DNA of 51,233 nucleotides from Brachionus rotundiformis (lineage: Eukaryota > Rotifera > Eurotatoria > Ploima > Brachionidae), in NCBI GenBank assembly GCA_016802295.1, contig JAESIW010000207.1, positions 1,529,874 to 1,581,106 of the forward strand, written 5' to 3'. Position 1 is the first letter of the stretch. Each line of letters opens with the position of its first letter. The translations under genes were made by a program, and so were the position numbers. Shown in pieces: positions 1 to 12,344 of this stretch. The notes under the pieces were generated by a model, which did not search any database, was not told the DNA's origin, and was given only the letters and a program-made list of their open reading frames with translations.

Positions 1-560
1 ACCTTTTTCCGAATATGTATAATTTTTAAAAAAATTGATTAAATCAACTGATTAACTGGGTCTGAAAGAACTAAAACTTTTTAAAGGGTTGTTTTGTTTT
101 AGACCACTAGGAACAAAACAGTTTTTGCCTGTCTCCCAAAATAAATGAAATTTAGGGTTTCAAAGGACGTAGTTTACCAATGTTAAGTCAAAAATTTGAA
201 ATTCAGACAGCACTTTTAAGTTCTGAATTTCTGGAACTTTACTATTAAATTAATTATATTAAAAAAAATAAAAATCAATCAATTGGTGCCAAATAAATGC
301 TTTTGGTTATCTTAAAATCAATATATTTTGTAATAAAACTAAATTTTTTGAAATAAAAAAAATATTCCCAAAATTTTAAAAAATATTTGACTACTTTTTT
401 AAAATTTTATTTTTTATTCTCAAAAAAAGAAATAAATAATTTTTTTAAAATCAAAAAACTTTTTAATAATCGATTAGCATAAATAATTTTGCTATATTTA
501 GTAACTTAGCAATAAGGTATTAATTTAAGCCAAAATTCAGAAGTTATTTCGATCTTGGCA
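1..560. other. Upstream non-coding, AT-rich
   Basis: No open frame with coding character is visible. It consists mainly of A and T runs and should contain the promoter and 5' leader of the gene starting at 561. Confidence 0.5.
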
Positions 561-3481
561 ATGACTGATAAAATCGAAAATCCATTCGGTGTAAACTGGC
601 TAGATTCAAGCTACTATGAAAGCTTGCTGCCTTCGACTCCATGGCAGAACATTTATGACATGATCTGTCCAGAATTAGCCACAGCTATTCAAGAACAATT
701 TAAAGTTCCTCAGCGAAAGCAGATGCTAATCGAACTCCTAGGCCCCCAATTCAAACGAAGCTATTTACCAGACGAATCCGATGATCCATTAATTCTGGTA
801 AATTATAAGTCCAAATTTAAAAATTTTTATCCAGCCTTTTTCAAGAGTCCGCCTCTCATGTCCGATGAACAGAGAAAAAAACTCGAGAATGAAGCAAAGT
901 CTTGGCTGCAGATAAAAATGAATGAGATAGCGCTAAAGAAAAAATGTGCCATCAAAACAAACCAAAGGTAAACAGAAGTTTTGCTTTCCTCTGCTAAATA
1001 TTTATCTTCTAGTGATGAAGAGCTGTCAAGCGAAATGAAAGACTACTTGGAACACACGTACAACATTGTCAGCACTTCTTTTGACAGACACTTGTACCTA
1101 AAGCAGAATAAAATTGCTTTTGACACTGTTGATGATGACAGTGAGCCACAGAGTAGCAGCAAAAAGAATGACTTAAGAGAAGCCCTGCGAAAGAAAAAAT
1201 CAGAAAGCATTGAAAAATCAAAGCCAGAATTGTCCAGCGAGTACAGCGAAATCATATCTGAGTCTTTAATAAACATCCTAAAAAAAGATCCAAGAAGAAT
1301 TGCCTTTGTTCTGCAAAAACTAATTGGACAACAGCTCAGCAATAGTTTAAGGTTGTTCATTTGGTCAGATATTTTGATGAGACATGAGAGGAAAAAAATC
1401 GATGCCGGAACCACTCTGGTAGTTTTTTAAATGGATTTTTGAATAAAAATAAATTTTTTTTTAAAATTAATCTATTTAAGATTGATATAGATTTATTAGT
1501 GCGTAAAAATTTTGCCAATGGTGTAAGTAGGGGAAAAAATGAGCTTAAAATAAGCGATCCTTCGCAAACACCCATTTCTGGTTTGATAGAAAATGGAGTC
1601 ATTGAGGTAATCAGCTCTAATTTTTATTCCTTATGCGCTCCTTGTGGTCATAATTGTCCTTATGGTCATCTTTCTGATCTATTGATTTCTCTGTAAATAA
1701 TTTACTTGCCTTGGATAGTTGCAGAAGAGTCTCTGATGTTGGTGGTCCTTTTTGCACCATTAAACTATTAGCTTTACAATTAACTTAATTAATTTTTAAT
1801 TAAGACTTATAGTAAAGTATTCTGCTTGAATGAGTTCCTGAACGAAGCACACCTAAGGCAAACAATGAAGGTGCTGAATGTTTTTTACTGCTATTCAAGA
1901 GACTACGAGCCTTTCTACATCTACTGGCTACTTCCTTTTCAATTGACATTTAAAAATGAAAAAAGTAAAAGTGAACTTATCTATGATTTGGCCATGTATT
2001 TGGACTTATATGTGAAAAATTTGTTTCCCATTTGGAATGAAATTTTCACCATTGCTGGCAAAGTTGTTCAGGATTTGTCCATTAATGACCCTTCTTTTTA
2101 CGAACATTTGAAAAAGATATCCAAAATAAATCCAAAAATAAACTCGAAGGTGACTAATTAATTAAAATTAGTTTTTTCTTTTTTCTAAATTTAATTACAG
2201 GACTTTGTAAATGAAATAATTGTTAATGAGCAAAAAAAAACTGGAAACGATGAAGCTGCGGTTCGTTCCAAAAAAGAGCTTCTTACCGAACCAGCTATTT
2301 ATGTTAGAAAGTGGATCGCTGAAGTAGGAATTTACAAATGTTTATAATAAAATTATTTAATAATTAAAAAATGATATTAAAATTGTATTAATTAAAATTT
2401 TTATTTTATTTTAATAATTAAATAATACACAAAAGATAGATACTGGAATAAAATTGTGATCTTAATTTAAGGGATTTTCTGGGGTGTTGCGCCAACATGC
2501 CTTGTTATATGTGTGGGATCAGCTATTTATGTCACTTTGGTCATCCAAAGACTTTGAAATAATATCCAAAATACTGCTTTATCTGCTTAAAAATAATTTC
2601 ATGAAAGCCAAAGACCACGATGATATGCGCAGGGTGTTTCTTGAGGGACCATATAGACTGATGACCGCTGATATACAGAGCGCTTTTATGCATTTGAGCA
2701 GTGGTGGGAAAGAATATGAAGTAGCCTTTATGAACACACTAAACACCAATTCAAATGAAGACAGAGGCTACTACGCAAAATTGGAAGGCTCAAAGTCTAA
2801 ATCAATGCTAGATCCTATCGGAATAAAAGACATTCACCTTAAATTGGTCATTCCAAAACAGGTTGCTTGTTCATTTTGTCAAATGTTTGTGTTAAGAATT
2901 TTTTTTCAAGGCTCTGAGTACCGATTTTGATTCTACAAGAATAATTATTGAGATAAGTTTGTATTATGGATCACAGCGACTGGGCAAAAAGCAAACAACA
3001 ACCATACCTGGTATTAAGGATATAAAGCCATCAATAAAAGACTCCAAGACCTATGAGTTGATAATTACGGGTGAAAAGCTCGTGTTTGAAATGTCCGAAC
3101 TTAAACAGGACATTCAAGATTCAAAAGGAGTCTTTGCCATAATTATTGTCAAATATCCCAGTCTTAGTAAAAAATTCTAATTTAAAAAGTTTAATTAAAA
3201 TTTTATCTTTTTCCAAAGATTTTTCTGATTTCATCCTGGGCTATTGCAAAATGTCCATTTATTCGCCACAAAAAATTGGTTCCTTATCTACATGGGAGGT
3301 TGTAAATGGAAGAGTTAAAAGACTGCTTCATCCTGGTGTACCACCACAAGACTTTGACAAAATTGGAAGCATTCCGACAGCTTCTTTTAAAGACAGACTC
3401 GGACCTGACTCTAATATAGAGCTCACACTTTATGATCCCAATTCAGAGTCCTATTTTAAAAAGTCAAAAGAATTTCCTTAA
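561..3481 (+). CDS. TBC-fold-like protein of unknown function, multi-exon
   Basis: About eight exons give a protein of about 797 residues. Exons by phase: 561-967, 1013-1418, 1481-1692, 1813-2149, 2201-2323, 2472-2861, 2911-3166 and 3219-3481. The in-frame ATG at 561 is taken as start. The middle carries LRLFIWSDIL, a helical segment with YIYWLLPF, and then GFSGVLRQHALLYVWDQLFM, a pattern resembling the helices of TBC (Rab GTPase-activating) domains. I do not see an intact arginine/glutamine finger pair. The C-terminal third (from about 2911) is beta-rich and may be C2-like. The least certain part is 1607-1812: the intron drawn there contains a second open stretch, so an extra exon or an indel is possible. 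I do not recognise a named orthologue. The gene is real because seven junctions keep phase; its function is open. Confidence 0.65.
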
Positions 3482-4591
3482 TTATTTATTATATTTTATA
3501 GATTTTTTCAAGGCTTGTAAGCTTATTTTAACACAACTTTAATTTTCATTTTGAGAAGTTATTTTTAATTTTTTGATTAAAAGTTTAAAACCTAAAAAAA
3601 ATTCATCCAAAAAAATTATCTATAAATACTATGTTTAATCTTAATCTTAAAATTTGGAAAAAACTTGCAAAAACGATTATCCAACTTTAAAATATAAAAT
3701 TTAAAGATTTTTTTCTAGAAAATAAATTAATTTGTTACTTAATTTAAGATTTTTTATGAATAATTTTTAATTCATTTTTTATTCCATTTTTTTTTAAATT
3801 ATACTTAGATAAATTTTGAATAAATAAAATATCAATATGTTAGTGAGTCTAAATCATAGCCAATGTTTTGCTATAAATAAATATATATATTAGTGATAAT
3901 TTTATTTTTGGTCAGCTAATTTCATTAAGTAAGCATTGTTCATGTTAGTGTGATAAATTTTTCACAAGCCATCAATTATTATTAATTTTAGATAAAATTA
4001 TGATAAATAAGCACAAAAAGGTATCAGAAGCCACCAAAAAGGGGCTTGGCAAAGATAACATTTAAAATTTGATCCCTAACTAAGCGAAAAGTGTCGCGTG
4101 CCAGACAGATGTTTCTATAAAGTTTCCTCTAATAACTAAATTTGCATAATAAATACTTATTAATATATGTTTAAATTCTATTTTATATCAATTATTACTA
4201 TTAAAATTCTAAAATAATAAATTCATCTGAGTTTAACCATCTTTTTTAGACATAAAGCAAAATTCCAACACGCCTAATTAAATAAGTACAAAGTACCATT
4301 CAAGACGGCGTTAGTTAGCACAAATCTGTAAAATACCTCGATTTGCTTTTTTTAACTCTTAATTGGTGTACTTTGCTTCATCTTGGTACATCACTCCATC
4401 AAAAAACCATTTCATGCTTTGTTCACTAGTTTTACAGCCCCTTCCTTTTAATGACTAAGCTTTTCATTTGATGATGTAATCAAAACTAATATAATAATTG
4501 TAAAATAAAAATAAGAAAATAAAATATTTAAATCTATATGTTGTAAAATTTTGAGCCAAATTTAAAAATTTAATTTTTAAAAGTTTAAACA
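3482..4591. other. Intergenic, AT-rich
   Basis: No credible coding exon is seen on either strand. It holds the 3' end of the preceding gene and the promoter of pyruvate carboxylase, with many poly-A and poly-T runs. Confidence 0.5.
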
Positions 4592-7500
4592 ATGTACTCC
4601 ATTCAGCGCAAATGTCCACAGGCGCTTCGATTTGTGCAAACAAAGTCGACCAAGCGGGCTAAAGAGAACTTTATGTACTCTTTTAACCGCGATTCCATCC
4701 AGCAAATGCTCTACTCAAGCAATTCTGGCAAAGTTATAAAGCCAATTAAGAAGCTAATGGTGGCAAATCGTGGTGAGATTGCCATTCGCGTGTTCAGGGC
4801 GTGTACAGAACTAGATATACGCACAGTGGCCATATATTCTGAACAGGACGATGGCCAAATTCATCGTATCAAAGCTGATGAGTCCTATTTGATTGGAAAA
4901 GGTCTTCCACCAGTCCAAGCCTACCTATCCATTCCGGAAATAATCAAAATAGCCAAAGAAAATGAGGTTGAAGCCATTCATCCAGGATATGGTCTCTTGT
5001 CAGAGTCTGGTGAGTTCGCTCAGGCATGCTATGAGAATGGCATCCGGTTTGTGGGTCCATCGCCGGACGTAATGTTCCGAATGGGAAATAAGACCGAGGC
5101 CAGAAAGGCTGCTATTGAGGCCGGCCTCAAGGTTATCCCAGGCACGGCCAATCCGATCAGTGATGTTGCTAGTGCCAGATTGTTTGCCGAAGAGCATGGA
5201 TTTCCAATTATTTTTAAAGCAGCTCATGGTGGTGGTGGCCGTGGTATGAGAGTGGTTCGTTCCATGGACGAACTCGAAGAAAACTTTCAGAGAGCTACAT
5301 CAGAGGCTAAATCAGCATTTGGCAATGGTGATGTGTTCATAGAGCGGTTTTTGGAAAAGCCGCGTCACATCGAGGTCCAAATTATGGGCGACAAGTACAG
5401 CAATGTGGTACATTTGTATGAAAGAGATTGTTCAGTGCAGAGACGTCATCAGAAGGTGATCGAGATAGCGCCAGCGCCATGTTTGCCTGCTGAGATCCGA
5501 GATCGGATTACAAGTGATGCAGTGCGTCTTGCACAACATGTAGGCTACCAGAATGCTGGAACAGTTGAATTTTTGCTAGACAATTCTGGTCAGCACTATT
5601 TCATTGAAGTAAATGCTCGTTTGCAAGTCGAGCACACGGTCACTGAGGAGATAACTGGGGTAGATTTGGTCCAGACTCAGATCCGAGTAGCGGAAGGACA
5701 CTCACTTGAGGATTTGAACCTTGAACAAAAAAATATCAAGGTTTATGGCTCGGCTCTTCAGTGTCGCATGACCACAGAGGATCCAGCGAAAAATTTCCAA
5801 CCTGACAATGGCAGAATTGAGGTGTACAGAAGTGGTGAAGGTATGGGCATTCGCATTGACTCAGCAAATGCTTTCACTGGAGCTGTGATCACACCGTACT
5901 ATGATTCATTGCTGGTTAAAATAATAGCTCATGCCAAGGACCATCCAGCTGCTTGTTCCAAGATGATTCGAGCATTGAAGGAGTTCAGAATCAGAGGGAT
6001 CAAGACAAACATTCCATATCTACTTAATGTGCTCCAAGATAAGCAATTTTTGGAAGGCGCTGTTGACACATCATTCATTGATCAAAATCCAAATTTGTTC
6101 AATTTCAAAGCCTCGCAGAATCGAGCTCAAAAGCTATTGACCTATTTGGGAGATGTAGTGGTCAATGGTCCATTGACAGAGCTTGGTACAAGTCTAAAGC
6201 CTGCTGAAATTGAACCAACAGTTCCAGAGATTAGCGAAAAGGTCAGCACTGGCTGGAGAGACGTTTACTTGAGAGAGGGTGCCAAAGGCTTTGCCAAAGC
6301 AATACGTGAACATACAAAATCAACCAATCAGCTAATGCTCATGGATACAACATTTAGAGACGCGCATCAGTCCTTGCTGGCTACCAGAGTTAGAACTTTT
6401 GACATGAAGCGCATAGCTCCGTTTGTATCCAACCATTTTGCCAATTTGTACAGTTTGGAGTGCTGGGGTGGTGCTACATTTGACGTGTCGCTTAGATTTT
6501 TGCATGAGTGTCCATGGGAAAGGCTTAGAGAACTCAGAAAGCTTATACCAAATGTACCATTTCAAATGTTGCTACGAGGCGCAAATGCTGTAGGCTACAC
6601 AAACTATTCAGACAATGTAGTCAATGAATTTTGCAAATTAGCTGTCCAAAATGGTATGGACGTGTTCAGAGTGTTCGACTCGCTCAATTATGTGCCAAAT
6701 TTGGTAGTTGGCATGGACGCTGTGAACAATGCTGGAGGAATTGTAGAGGCAGCCATCTCGTACACAGGTGATGTCAGTGATCCAACACGAACCAAGTATA
6801 ATCTTAACTATTATGTTGACTTGGCCGATCAATTGGTCAACGCAGGTGCCCATGTACTTTCTATAAAAGATATGGCCGGTCTCTTAAAACCAAAAGCAAC
6901 ATACATGCTCATTGATGCTATTCGCCAACGCCATCCAGATTTGCCAATTCACTTGCACACCCATGACACTGCTGGTACCGGAGTGGCAAATTACATGGCC
7001 GCTGCTCAGGCTGGATGCGACATAGTTGACGTAGCTGTTGACTCCATGTCTGGCATGACCTCCCAACCATCTATGGGTGCTGTGGTTGCCTCTTTGCAAA
7101 ACACTGACAAAAATACCAACATAGACCTAAATTCTGTCTTCAAGTACTCGGCTTATTGGGAACAAGCTCGTTTGTTGTACGCTCCGTTCGAGTGCACAAC
7201 AACAATGAAAAGTGGCAATGCTGATGTGTACATGAATGAAATACCAGGGGGCCAATACACCAACTTGCAGTTCCAAGCTTTTAGTCTTGGTCTAGGCGCT
7301 CAATTTGAGGAAATCAAGAGAGCTTATACCGAGGCCAATAAGCTGCTCGGCGACATAATCAAGGTTACTCCGTCATCTAAAATAGTTGGCGATTTGGCCC
7401 AGTTCATGGTACAGAACAAGCTTACAAGCGAAGAATTGATCAACAAGGCAGAAGACTTGTCTTTCCCAACCTCTGTCGTGGAGTACATGCAAGGTTTGAT

Positions 7501-8182
7501 CGGTCAACCACCAGGCGGATTTCCCGAACCACTTAGAACAAAAATTCTCAAAGGAAAGAAGAAGTATGACTCTAGACCAGGTAGTGATCTGCCACCACTC
7601 GATTTCGAGCAAGTGAAAAAAGATTTGATAGAAAAGTATGGCGAAATTGTGACTGATTGTGATGTAATGAGCTATGTAATGTTTCCCAAGGTTCTCGAAG
7701 AGTTTCTGGAGTTCAAGCTCAGATATGGCCCAGTTGACAAATTGAACACAAGAGTTTTCTTTGTTGGACCAAAGATAGCCGAAAATTTGGATATCCCAAT
7801 AGAAAAAGGCAAAACTCTACGTGTTAAACTTCTTGCTGTTGGAGATCTAAAAGATGGTGAAAGAGAAGTTTTCTTCGAGTTGAATGGTCAATTGAGATCG
7901 CTGCATGTTAAGGACAAATCAGTTCAGAAGGATTTGAAAGCTCAACCAAAGGCGGTAAAGGGACGCAAAGGCTCCATAGGAGCTCCGATGCCCGGCACTG
8001 TCATTGATATTAAGTGTAAAGAGGGCGACATGGTCAAAAAAGGTGACACACTTGTTGTATTGAGTGCCATGAAAATGGAAACAGTGGTAAAATCACCAGT
8101 CAATGGAAAAGTATTAAAATTGGCTATTCAGAATGGTCAAAAGTTAGAAGGTGATGATCTTTTAGTTGAAATAGATGCATAA
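4592..8182 (+). CDS. PC: Pyruvate carboxylase, mitochondrial
   Basis: Biotin enzyme that carboxylates pyruvate to oxaloacetate with ATP and bicarbonate, feeding gluconeogenesis and the citric-acid cycle in mitochondria. One uninterrupted 1196-residue frame, close to the usual animal length of about 1180. Residues 1-50 are basic and hydroxylated, as in a mitochondrial presequence. The biotin carboxylase domain begins at KLMVANRGEIA (about 54), with HPGYGLLSE and the ATP-grasp loop GGGGRGMR. The carboxyltransferase barrel has DTTFRDAHQS, ECWGGATFD, SIKDMAGLLKP and HLHTHDTAGTG, followed by the PC tetramerisation region. The biotinyl domain ends the protein with AMKMET; the acceptor lysine is about residue 1161. 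No catalytic motif is missing. The lack of introns over 3.6 kb is unusual beside its intron-containing neighbours. Confidence 0.97.
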   Translation: MYSIQRKCPQALRFVQTKSTKRAKENFMYSFNRDSIQQMLYSSNSGKVIKPIKKLMVANRGEIAIRVFRACTELDIRTVAIYSEQDDGQIHRIKADESYLIGKGLPPVQAYLSIPEIIKIAKENEVEAIHPGYGLLSESGEFAQACYENGIRFVGPSPDVMFRMGNKTEARKAAIEAGLKVIPGTANPISDVASARLFAEEHGFPIIFKAAHGGGGRGMRVVRSMDELEENFQRATSEAKSAFGNGDVFIERFLEKPRHIEVQIMGDKYSNVVHLYERDCSVQRRHQKVIEIAPAPCLPAEIRDRITSDAVRLAQHVGYQNAGTVEFLLDNSGQHYFIEVNARLQVEHTVTEEITGVDLVQTQIRVAEGHSLEDLNLEQKNIKVYGSALQCRMTTEDPAKNFQPDNGRIEVYRSGEGMGIRIDSANAFTGAVITPYYDSLLVKIIAHAKDHPAACSKMIRALKEFRIRGIKTNIPYLLNVLQDKQFLEGAVDTSFIDQNPNLFNFKASQNRAQKLLTYLGDVVVNGPLTELGTSLKPAEIEPTVPEISEKVSTGWRDVYLREGAKGFAKAIREHTKSTNQLMLMDTTFRDAHQSLLATRVRTFDMKRIAPFVSNHFANLYSLECWGGATFDVSLRFLHECPWERLRELRKLIPNVPFQMLLRGANAVGYTNYSDNVVNEFCKLAVQNGMDVFRVFDSLNYVPNLVVGMDAVNNAGGIVEAAISYTGDVSDPTRTKYNLNYYVDLADQLVNAGAHVLSIKDMAGLLKPKATYMLIDAIRQRHPDLPIHLHTHDTAGTGVANYMAAAQAGCDIVDVAVDSMSGMTSQPSMGAVVASLQNTDKNTNIDLNSVFKYSAYWEQARLLYAPFECTTTMKSGNADVYMNEIPGGQYTNLQFQAFSLGLGAQFEEIKRAYTEANKLLGDIIKVTPSSKIVGDLAQFMVQNKLTSEELINKAEDLSFPTSVVEYMQGLIGQPPGGFPEPLRTKILKGKKKYDSRPGSDLPPLDFEQVKKDLIEKYGEIVTDCDVMSYVMFPKVLEEFLEFKLRYGPVDKLNTRVFFVGPKIAENLDIPIEKGKTLRVKLLAVGDLKDGEREVFFELNGQLRSLHVKDKSVQKDLKAQPKAVKGRKGSIGAPMPGTVIDIKCKEGDMVKKGDTLVVLSAMKMETVVKSPVNGKVLKLAIQNGQKLEGDDLLVEIDA

Positions 8183-8945
8183 GTTCGTATATATAAATAT
8201 ATATATCATTTTTTTTTAGTTAATTATTTAAGCTTTTAAGACTATTTTTATTTTTGAATAAATTTATTTAAAAAAAAATAAGAATTTTTATTTTTGTATT
8301 GGTTCATGCTTCATAATGAAATGAATGTTGAACGCTATTTTAAAAATTGAAAAAAAAAAGACTTATAAAAATTATAGAGCTATATTTAAGCATTTTTATT
8401 AAGCTATCCATCAACAATTTTTAAACATTGGTTCATATTTTAAAGTTGAAATTTTTATTTTATTTTTACAATTCATAATGGTTTTGAAAAGAAGTTTTTA
8501 TTCAGCTCTCTAGATATAAAATACCTTTAAGAAATTTATTATAAAAAAAAAGCTCATTTAACTTTCAAGAAAGCTAAAAAATTTAATTATTTAGTTAAAA
8601 GCAAAAAAATTATGTATAAACATTCAATGAATTTTAAGAATAATAACCAATTTTTCCAAAGAAAAATATTTAACTTTTTTTAAAATTTAACAAAAAAAAT
8701 ATTCTAATAAATTATCTATTGTTAATTGATTAAATTTTTTGGATCAGTTTAAATTTTATAAATAAAAATAAATAAAAATTTTATTTGGTAATATATGATC
8801 AATTTTAAAAAAAATTTCCTCAATAAAAAAATATCCATGTTTTATTTAATGGTCACTTAGAATAAAATACAAATCTTAAATAAATTAAAATTATACGAAA
8901 CCGCATTTAAAAATTTTAAATAAAATTTTAATTGTACAAAAAATT
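8183..8945. other. Convergent intergenic, AT-rich
   Basis: Lies between the stop codons of pyruvate carboxylase (+) and the espin homologue (-). It contains several AATAAA-like motifs in both directions and no coding stretch. Confidence 0.5.
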
Positions 8946-10753
8946 TTAATTATTTTGAGATTGACGCAATTTTTTTCTCTCAATTATCTTTTTCTTCCAC
9001 TCAGGCATGTTTGACTCGTGGTCAGTTTTTTTCAAAAATTGATACTCAGTCACCTTTTTAATGTCCTCAAGTGTTTGCTCATATTTGGAACAATTTTCAC
9101 TCTTTCTTTTCAACTGATTGTTCAATTCTTCCATAAAATTGAATGTCTTCCGGGATCTGTCCACTGGTTTGAGAAAACCAAAGGGGCTTTTTTCTTCTAT
9201 ACTAGTCTCTTTTCGCTGATTCCAGCAAGGCAAAGGTGGTGCCGGAGGAGGCACTTTGGAAACAATTACATTATTGTTCTGGTCTGGACTTATTTCCGAT
9301 TCCAGTTTATTCATTGTGTCATTATATTCAGAATAAATAGAAGAACGATCCACGTAGATCTTGGTTGATTGCTTGGAACTGTTCTCAAACTCAGCAATGC
9401 ATCTGTCTAGTTCGTCAATAGCCGATACCTGAGTAACATCAAATTGACTACTGGACGCGCTCATCTGTGACCTATGAGTCATATGGAGAAAAGCTTGGTT
9501 TTTTGTGTAGGTCCTAGAGTTAATCTTGCTCAGTTCATCTAGTTTATCTAAATCTGAAGATGGGGTCGAAGATGGCACTCCGGTAAGATCGGTGAACAAT
9601 GGTGACTGTACACTGTTAAGTATGGAAGATGGTGATTTTCTCAAAGAACGATTTATCAACGATTTCTGAAGCACTGTTTCTGTCTTGTGGTCAAATTGCT
9701 TTTTTTTTTCGAACTTCTTTATCTCTTCGGCCAAGTTTTTAAATCCATTGGCAGCAGCCACATCAGAGGCACTCATACCTTCGCCATCTTTTAGGCCAAC
9801 ATCGCACTCTCCACCTATCAATAGCCTGACACACTCCAAATTACCATTCAATGCCGCATCATGCAATGGACTATTTCCAAATTTATCTCCTTTAATCTCC
9901 ACTCCACTGCTCAGTAAATATGCTACCAATTTAGGATTTCCATTGACACAAGCATAGTGCAGAGGTGTGGCACCATTCTGGTCACTTTCATTTATGCTAG
10001 CGCCAAATTCTTCCACCAGCATTTGAACCATTGGTAAATCGCCATTCTGACACGCGACATGCATCACACTCATGCCCTCTTCTGCTCTGAGATTCATGCT
10101 GGCACCAGATTTAAGCAAAAATTTGGTCAGTGGCAAATTGTTCTCTTGTATTGCTAAATAAATTGGCGTTATACCATTAACCATTTGGGTATTGACGTAG
10201 CTGGGCATTATTTGAAGCAACCTCTTGAGACAGCGCACTGCGTTGGCTGATGCTGCAAAGTGGTGACAAGTAGCTCCATTAAAAGTCAATGCTTTAGCGC
10301 CATTTACTCCTTCAAACCCAATTAGCCAATCGATGAGATCGATTTGGTCAAATTTGGAAGACAAGTGCCAAATGGTTGCTCCATTTGAGTCTTTGTGTGT
10401 AGAGGTCAGTTTAGTGTTTCTTAGCAGCCATTCGATAGCTCTGATCCGGCCTTTGACCGCTGCGTCATGCAAGCAAGTCGCTCCGACCTCAGATACCAAG
10501 AATGGTGAGATTTTTTTCTCACAGATCAAGTATTGCAGAATGTTTAAGCAGCCATTTCGAGATGCATAATGAAGACAACTTTTTGTTGGATAAAATTTTA
10601 TTAAAATTTGATATTATTAAGGCCATAGCCATACCTTGCTAGATGTTGGTCGCGTATGGACTCTATTTGGTTGCTGGTCACATCACCAAAGTAGGCTTTG
10701 AGGAGTTGGAGATCGCCTCGACTGCATATTTTTAGTATAGTTTCACTATCCAT
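8946..10753 (-). CDS. ESPN: Espin (forked) homologue, ankyrin-repeat actin-bundling protein
   Basis: Two exons, 10753-10635 and 10578-8946, with a 56-base intron, give 583 residues. The N-terminal half is a run of about eight to nine ankyrin repeats with the espin order of motifs: NGAT..H, NGITPIYLA, NGATPLHYA and GNSPLHDAALNGNLECVRLLI. A serine-rich linker follows, then a proline run (PPPAPPLP, a profilin/SH3-type ligand), and a basic C-terminal helix with MPEWKKKIIERKK that matches the actin-bundling end of espins. Espins cross-link parallel actin bundles in microvilli, stereocilia and insect bristles. A clear WH2 motif is not obvious. The start at 10753 follows an AT-rich leader and gives a short first ankyrin-like helix. 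The family call rests on motif order and the C-terminal module. Confidence 0.85.
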
Positions 10754-11229
10754 TTAGTTTTTTCTTTAAAAAAAAATTCAAAAAATATGAAAATTTAAAT
10801 TTGAAAAGAAAAATTTATTAACGCTTAATTTACTAGTGAGCCATATGTTATCCCGATTGTGACTTTAAAATTTCTTAAAAAATGTTTGATTTTCAAAAAG
10901 CTATTAAATTATTTTTATTTGAGCCTGGAAAAATCGATATCTTTTAATTATCAATAATAAATATTTACAAAATTTATTATAATTTTTTTATTAAGAAAAT
11001 TTAAATATAAAAATAATGGTCAAACTATACAATATAGAATAATAATTTTTAAAAATAAAAACTAATTAAAAAATTTCTAAATTTAATAGATAATTGTCAA
11101 TTTATTCATCTTGATAATAATTGTATAAAGTTTTCTATTTATCTTTTTGTTCTACAACAAATAATATTTAATTATTAATTAGTATAAAAATTGATTTATT
11201 TTAACATGATGATAAAGAAATAGCAAAAG
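10754..11229. other. Intergenic, AT-rich
   Basis: Upstream region of the espin homologue. No coding exon or structured element recognised. Confidence 0.5.
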
Positions 11230-11960
11230 ATGTCTTTGCTATACTTGGACCAATATGCAAGGCAACCAACTACAGCAAATGAGCATCACTTTTTTGTTTT
11301 TCCTTATAGGCTCCTTGTGAAGCATATGGTCATTACTTTTGATTTTCATCAAGGAGTATCCTTGTTTCTCCCAATTTCATTCTCATTTCAGCAAGTTTTA
11401 ATCTTTATTCTTTATTCTTGCAGTGTCCAGTCCAGAGCATTGTTTGGTATTCGCATTCTTTGGTTTAATTTACCACAGTATTTTATCTTGGATGCATTGA
11501 TTCATTGGCTCTAATCTCGTTCTTCTGTAAAGCTCATGGTTCGTCCAAGTTTCAGGCCAGTGTATCCCAAAAATCCTTAAAGTATCAGTGTGCAAAGTGT
11601 TCAGGCTTTTTCCATCAAACTAAGACATTCCATTTCATTCTTTTCCATAAAGTTTTTTACATACTGGGACGGCTTGGACTGAACTTAATGAAGAAACACA
11701 CATACCAGACAGAGCCCTTAAATGAACCCATTAAGAAAGACCTACAACAGTAACATGGAAGTCAACAATCAGGAAAGAGCTCATCCAGATGAACTTTTTT
11801 TGTGCACTTTAATGTTCCAGGCTGACCCATATTGAGATATTCTTAAAGGTTAACTTAAAGGCGACAATACCAAAATTGAATGGGTATCATTTATGGTCCA
11901 TTTTGGATAAATTGGTAGTATGTTTTCGCACTTTTTTAAGGTGTTGAGATGCCAGATGTA
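11230..11960 (-). mobile_element. Degenerate LINE 3' end (RTE-like), minus strand
   Basis: Read on the minus strand, the region gives broken pieces typical of the C-terminal end of RTE-type non-LTR retrotransposon proteins: RIFGIHWPETW, then LYRRT and LEPMNQCI, and NALDWTLQ. Stops and frameshifts separate the pieces, so it is a relic. The IHWP signature recurs in the LINE copy at 49.6 kb, which suggests the same family. The plus-strand frames starting at 11230 and 11505 are shadows of this relic. Confidence 0.6.
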
Positions 11961-12344
11961 CTACTGCATATTAAAGATGGAATGAGACATATTCAAATAG
12001 TAATGATTCAGAACTTAAATTTCTCTTAGCTGTCCGAAGACAGAAACTATCTTATTTATTTATTTTTTAATGTTGGATAAAAATAAAATTTCAATAATAA
12101 AGTTGTTAAAATTAAGAGAGAAAATAATTTGATTTATTTAAAAAATTAAAAAATACATACCATTTTCAGAGCAATTTTACCAAAAGGCAACAAAAATAAA
12201 ATTCATTTATTAGTGTGTTATTTTTTATATTAGAAATTTTAAATAATAATAAATAAAGCCTTCTATTATCTTGAATAAAATTTTTCTTAGTTTAACTTTT
12301 ATTATTAAATTAATTATTTTTTTTAATTGTTTACAAACAGCTAA
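11961..12344. other. Non-coding spacer
   Basis: AT-rich, with no coding pattern. It holds the 3' end of the secreted gene at 12345-12649. Confidence 0.4.

Noticed and set aside
1043..1414. 123-residue minus-strand frame overlapping the TBC-like gene
   Set aside because: It is the antisense of an exon whose phase is supported by flanking introns.
11230..11753. Plus-strand frames of 94 and 82 residues
   Set aside because: They are shadows of the LINE C-terminal relic that reads on the minus strand.
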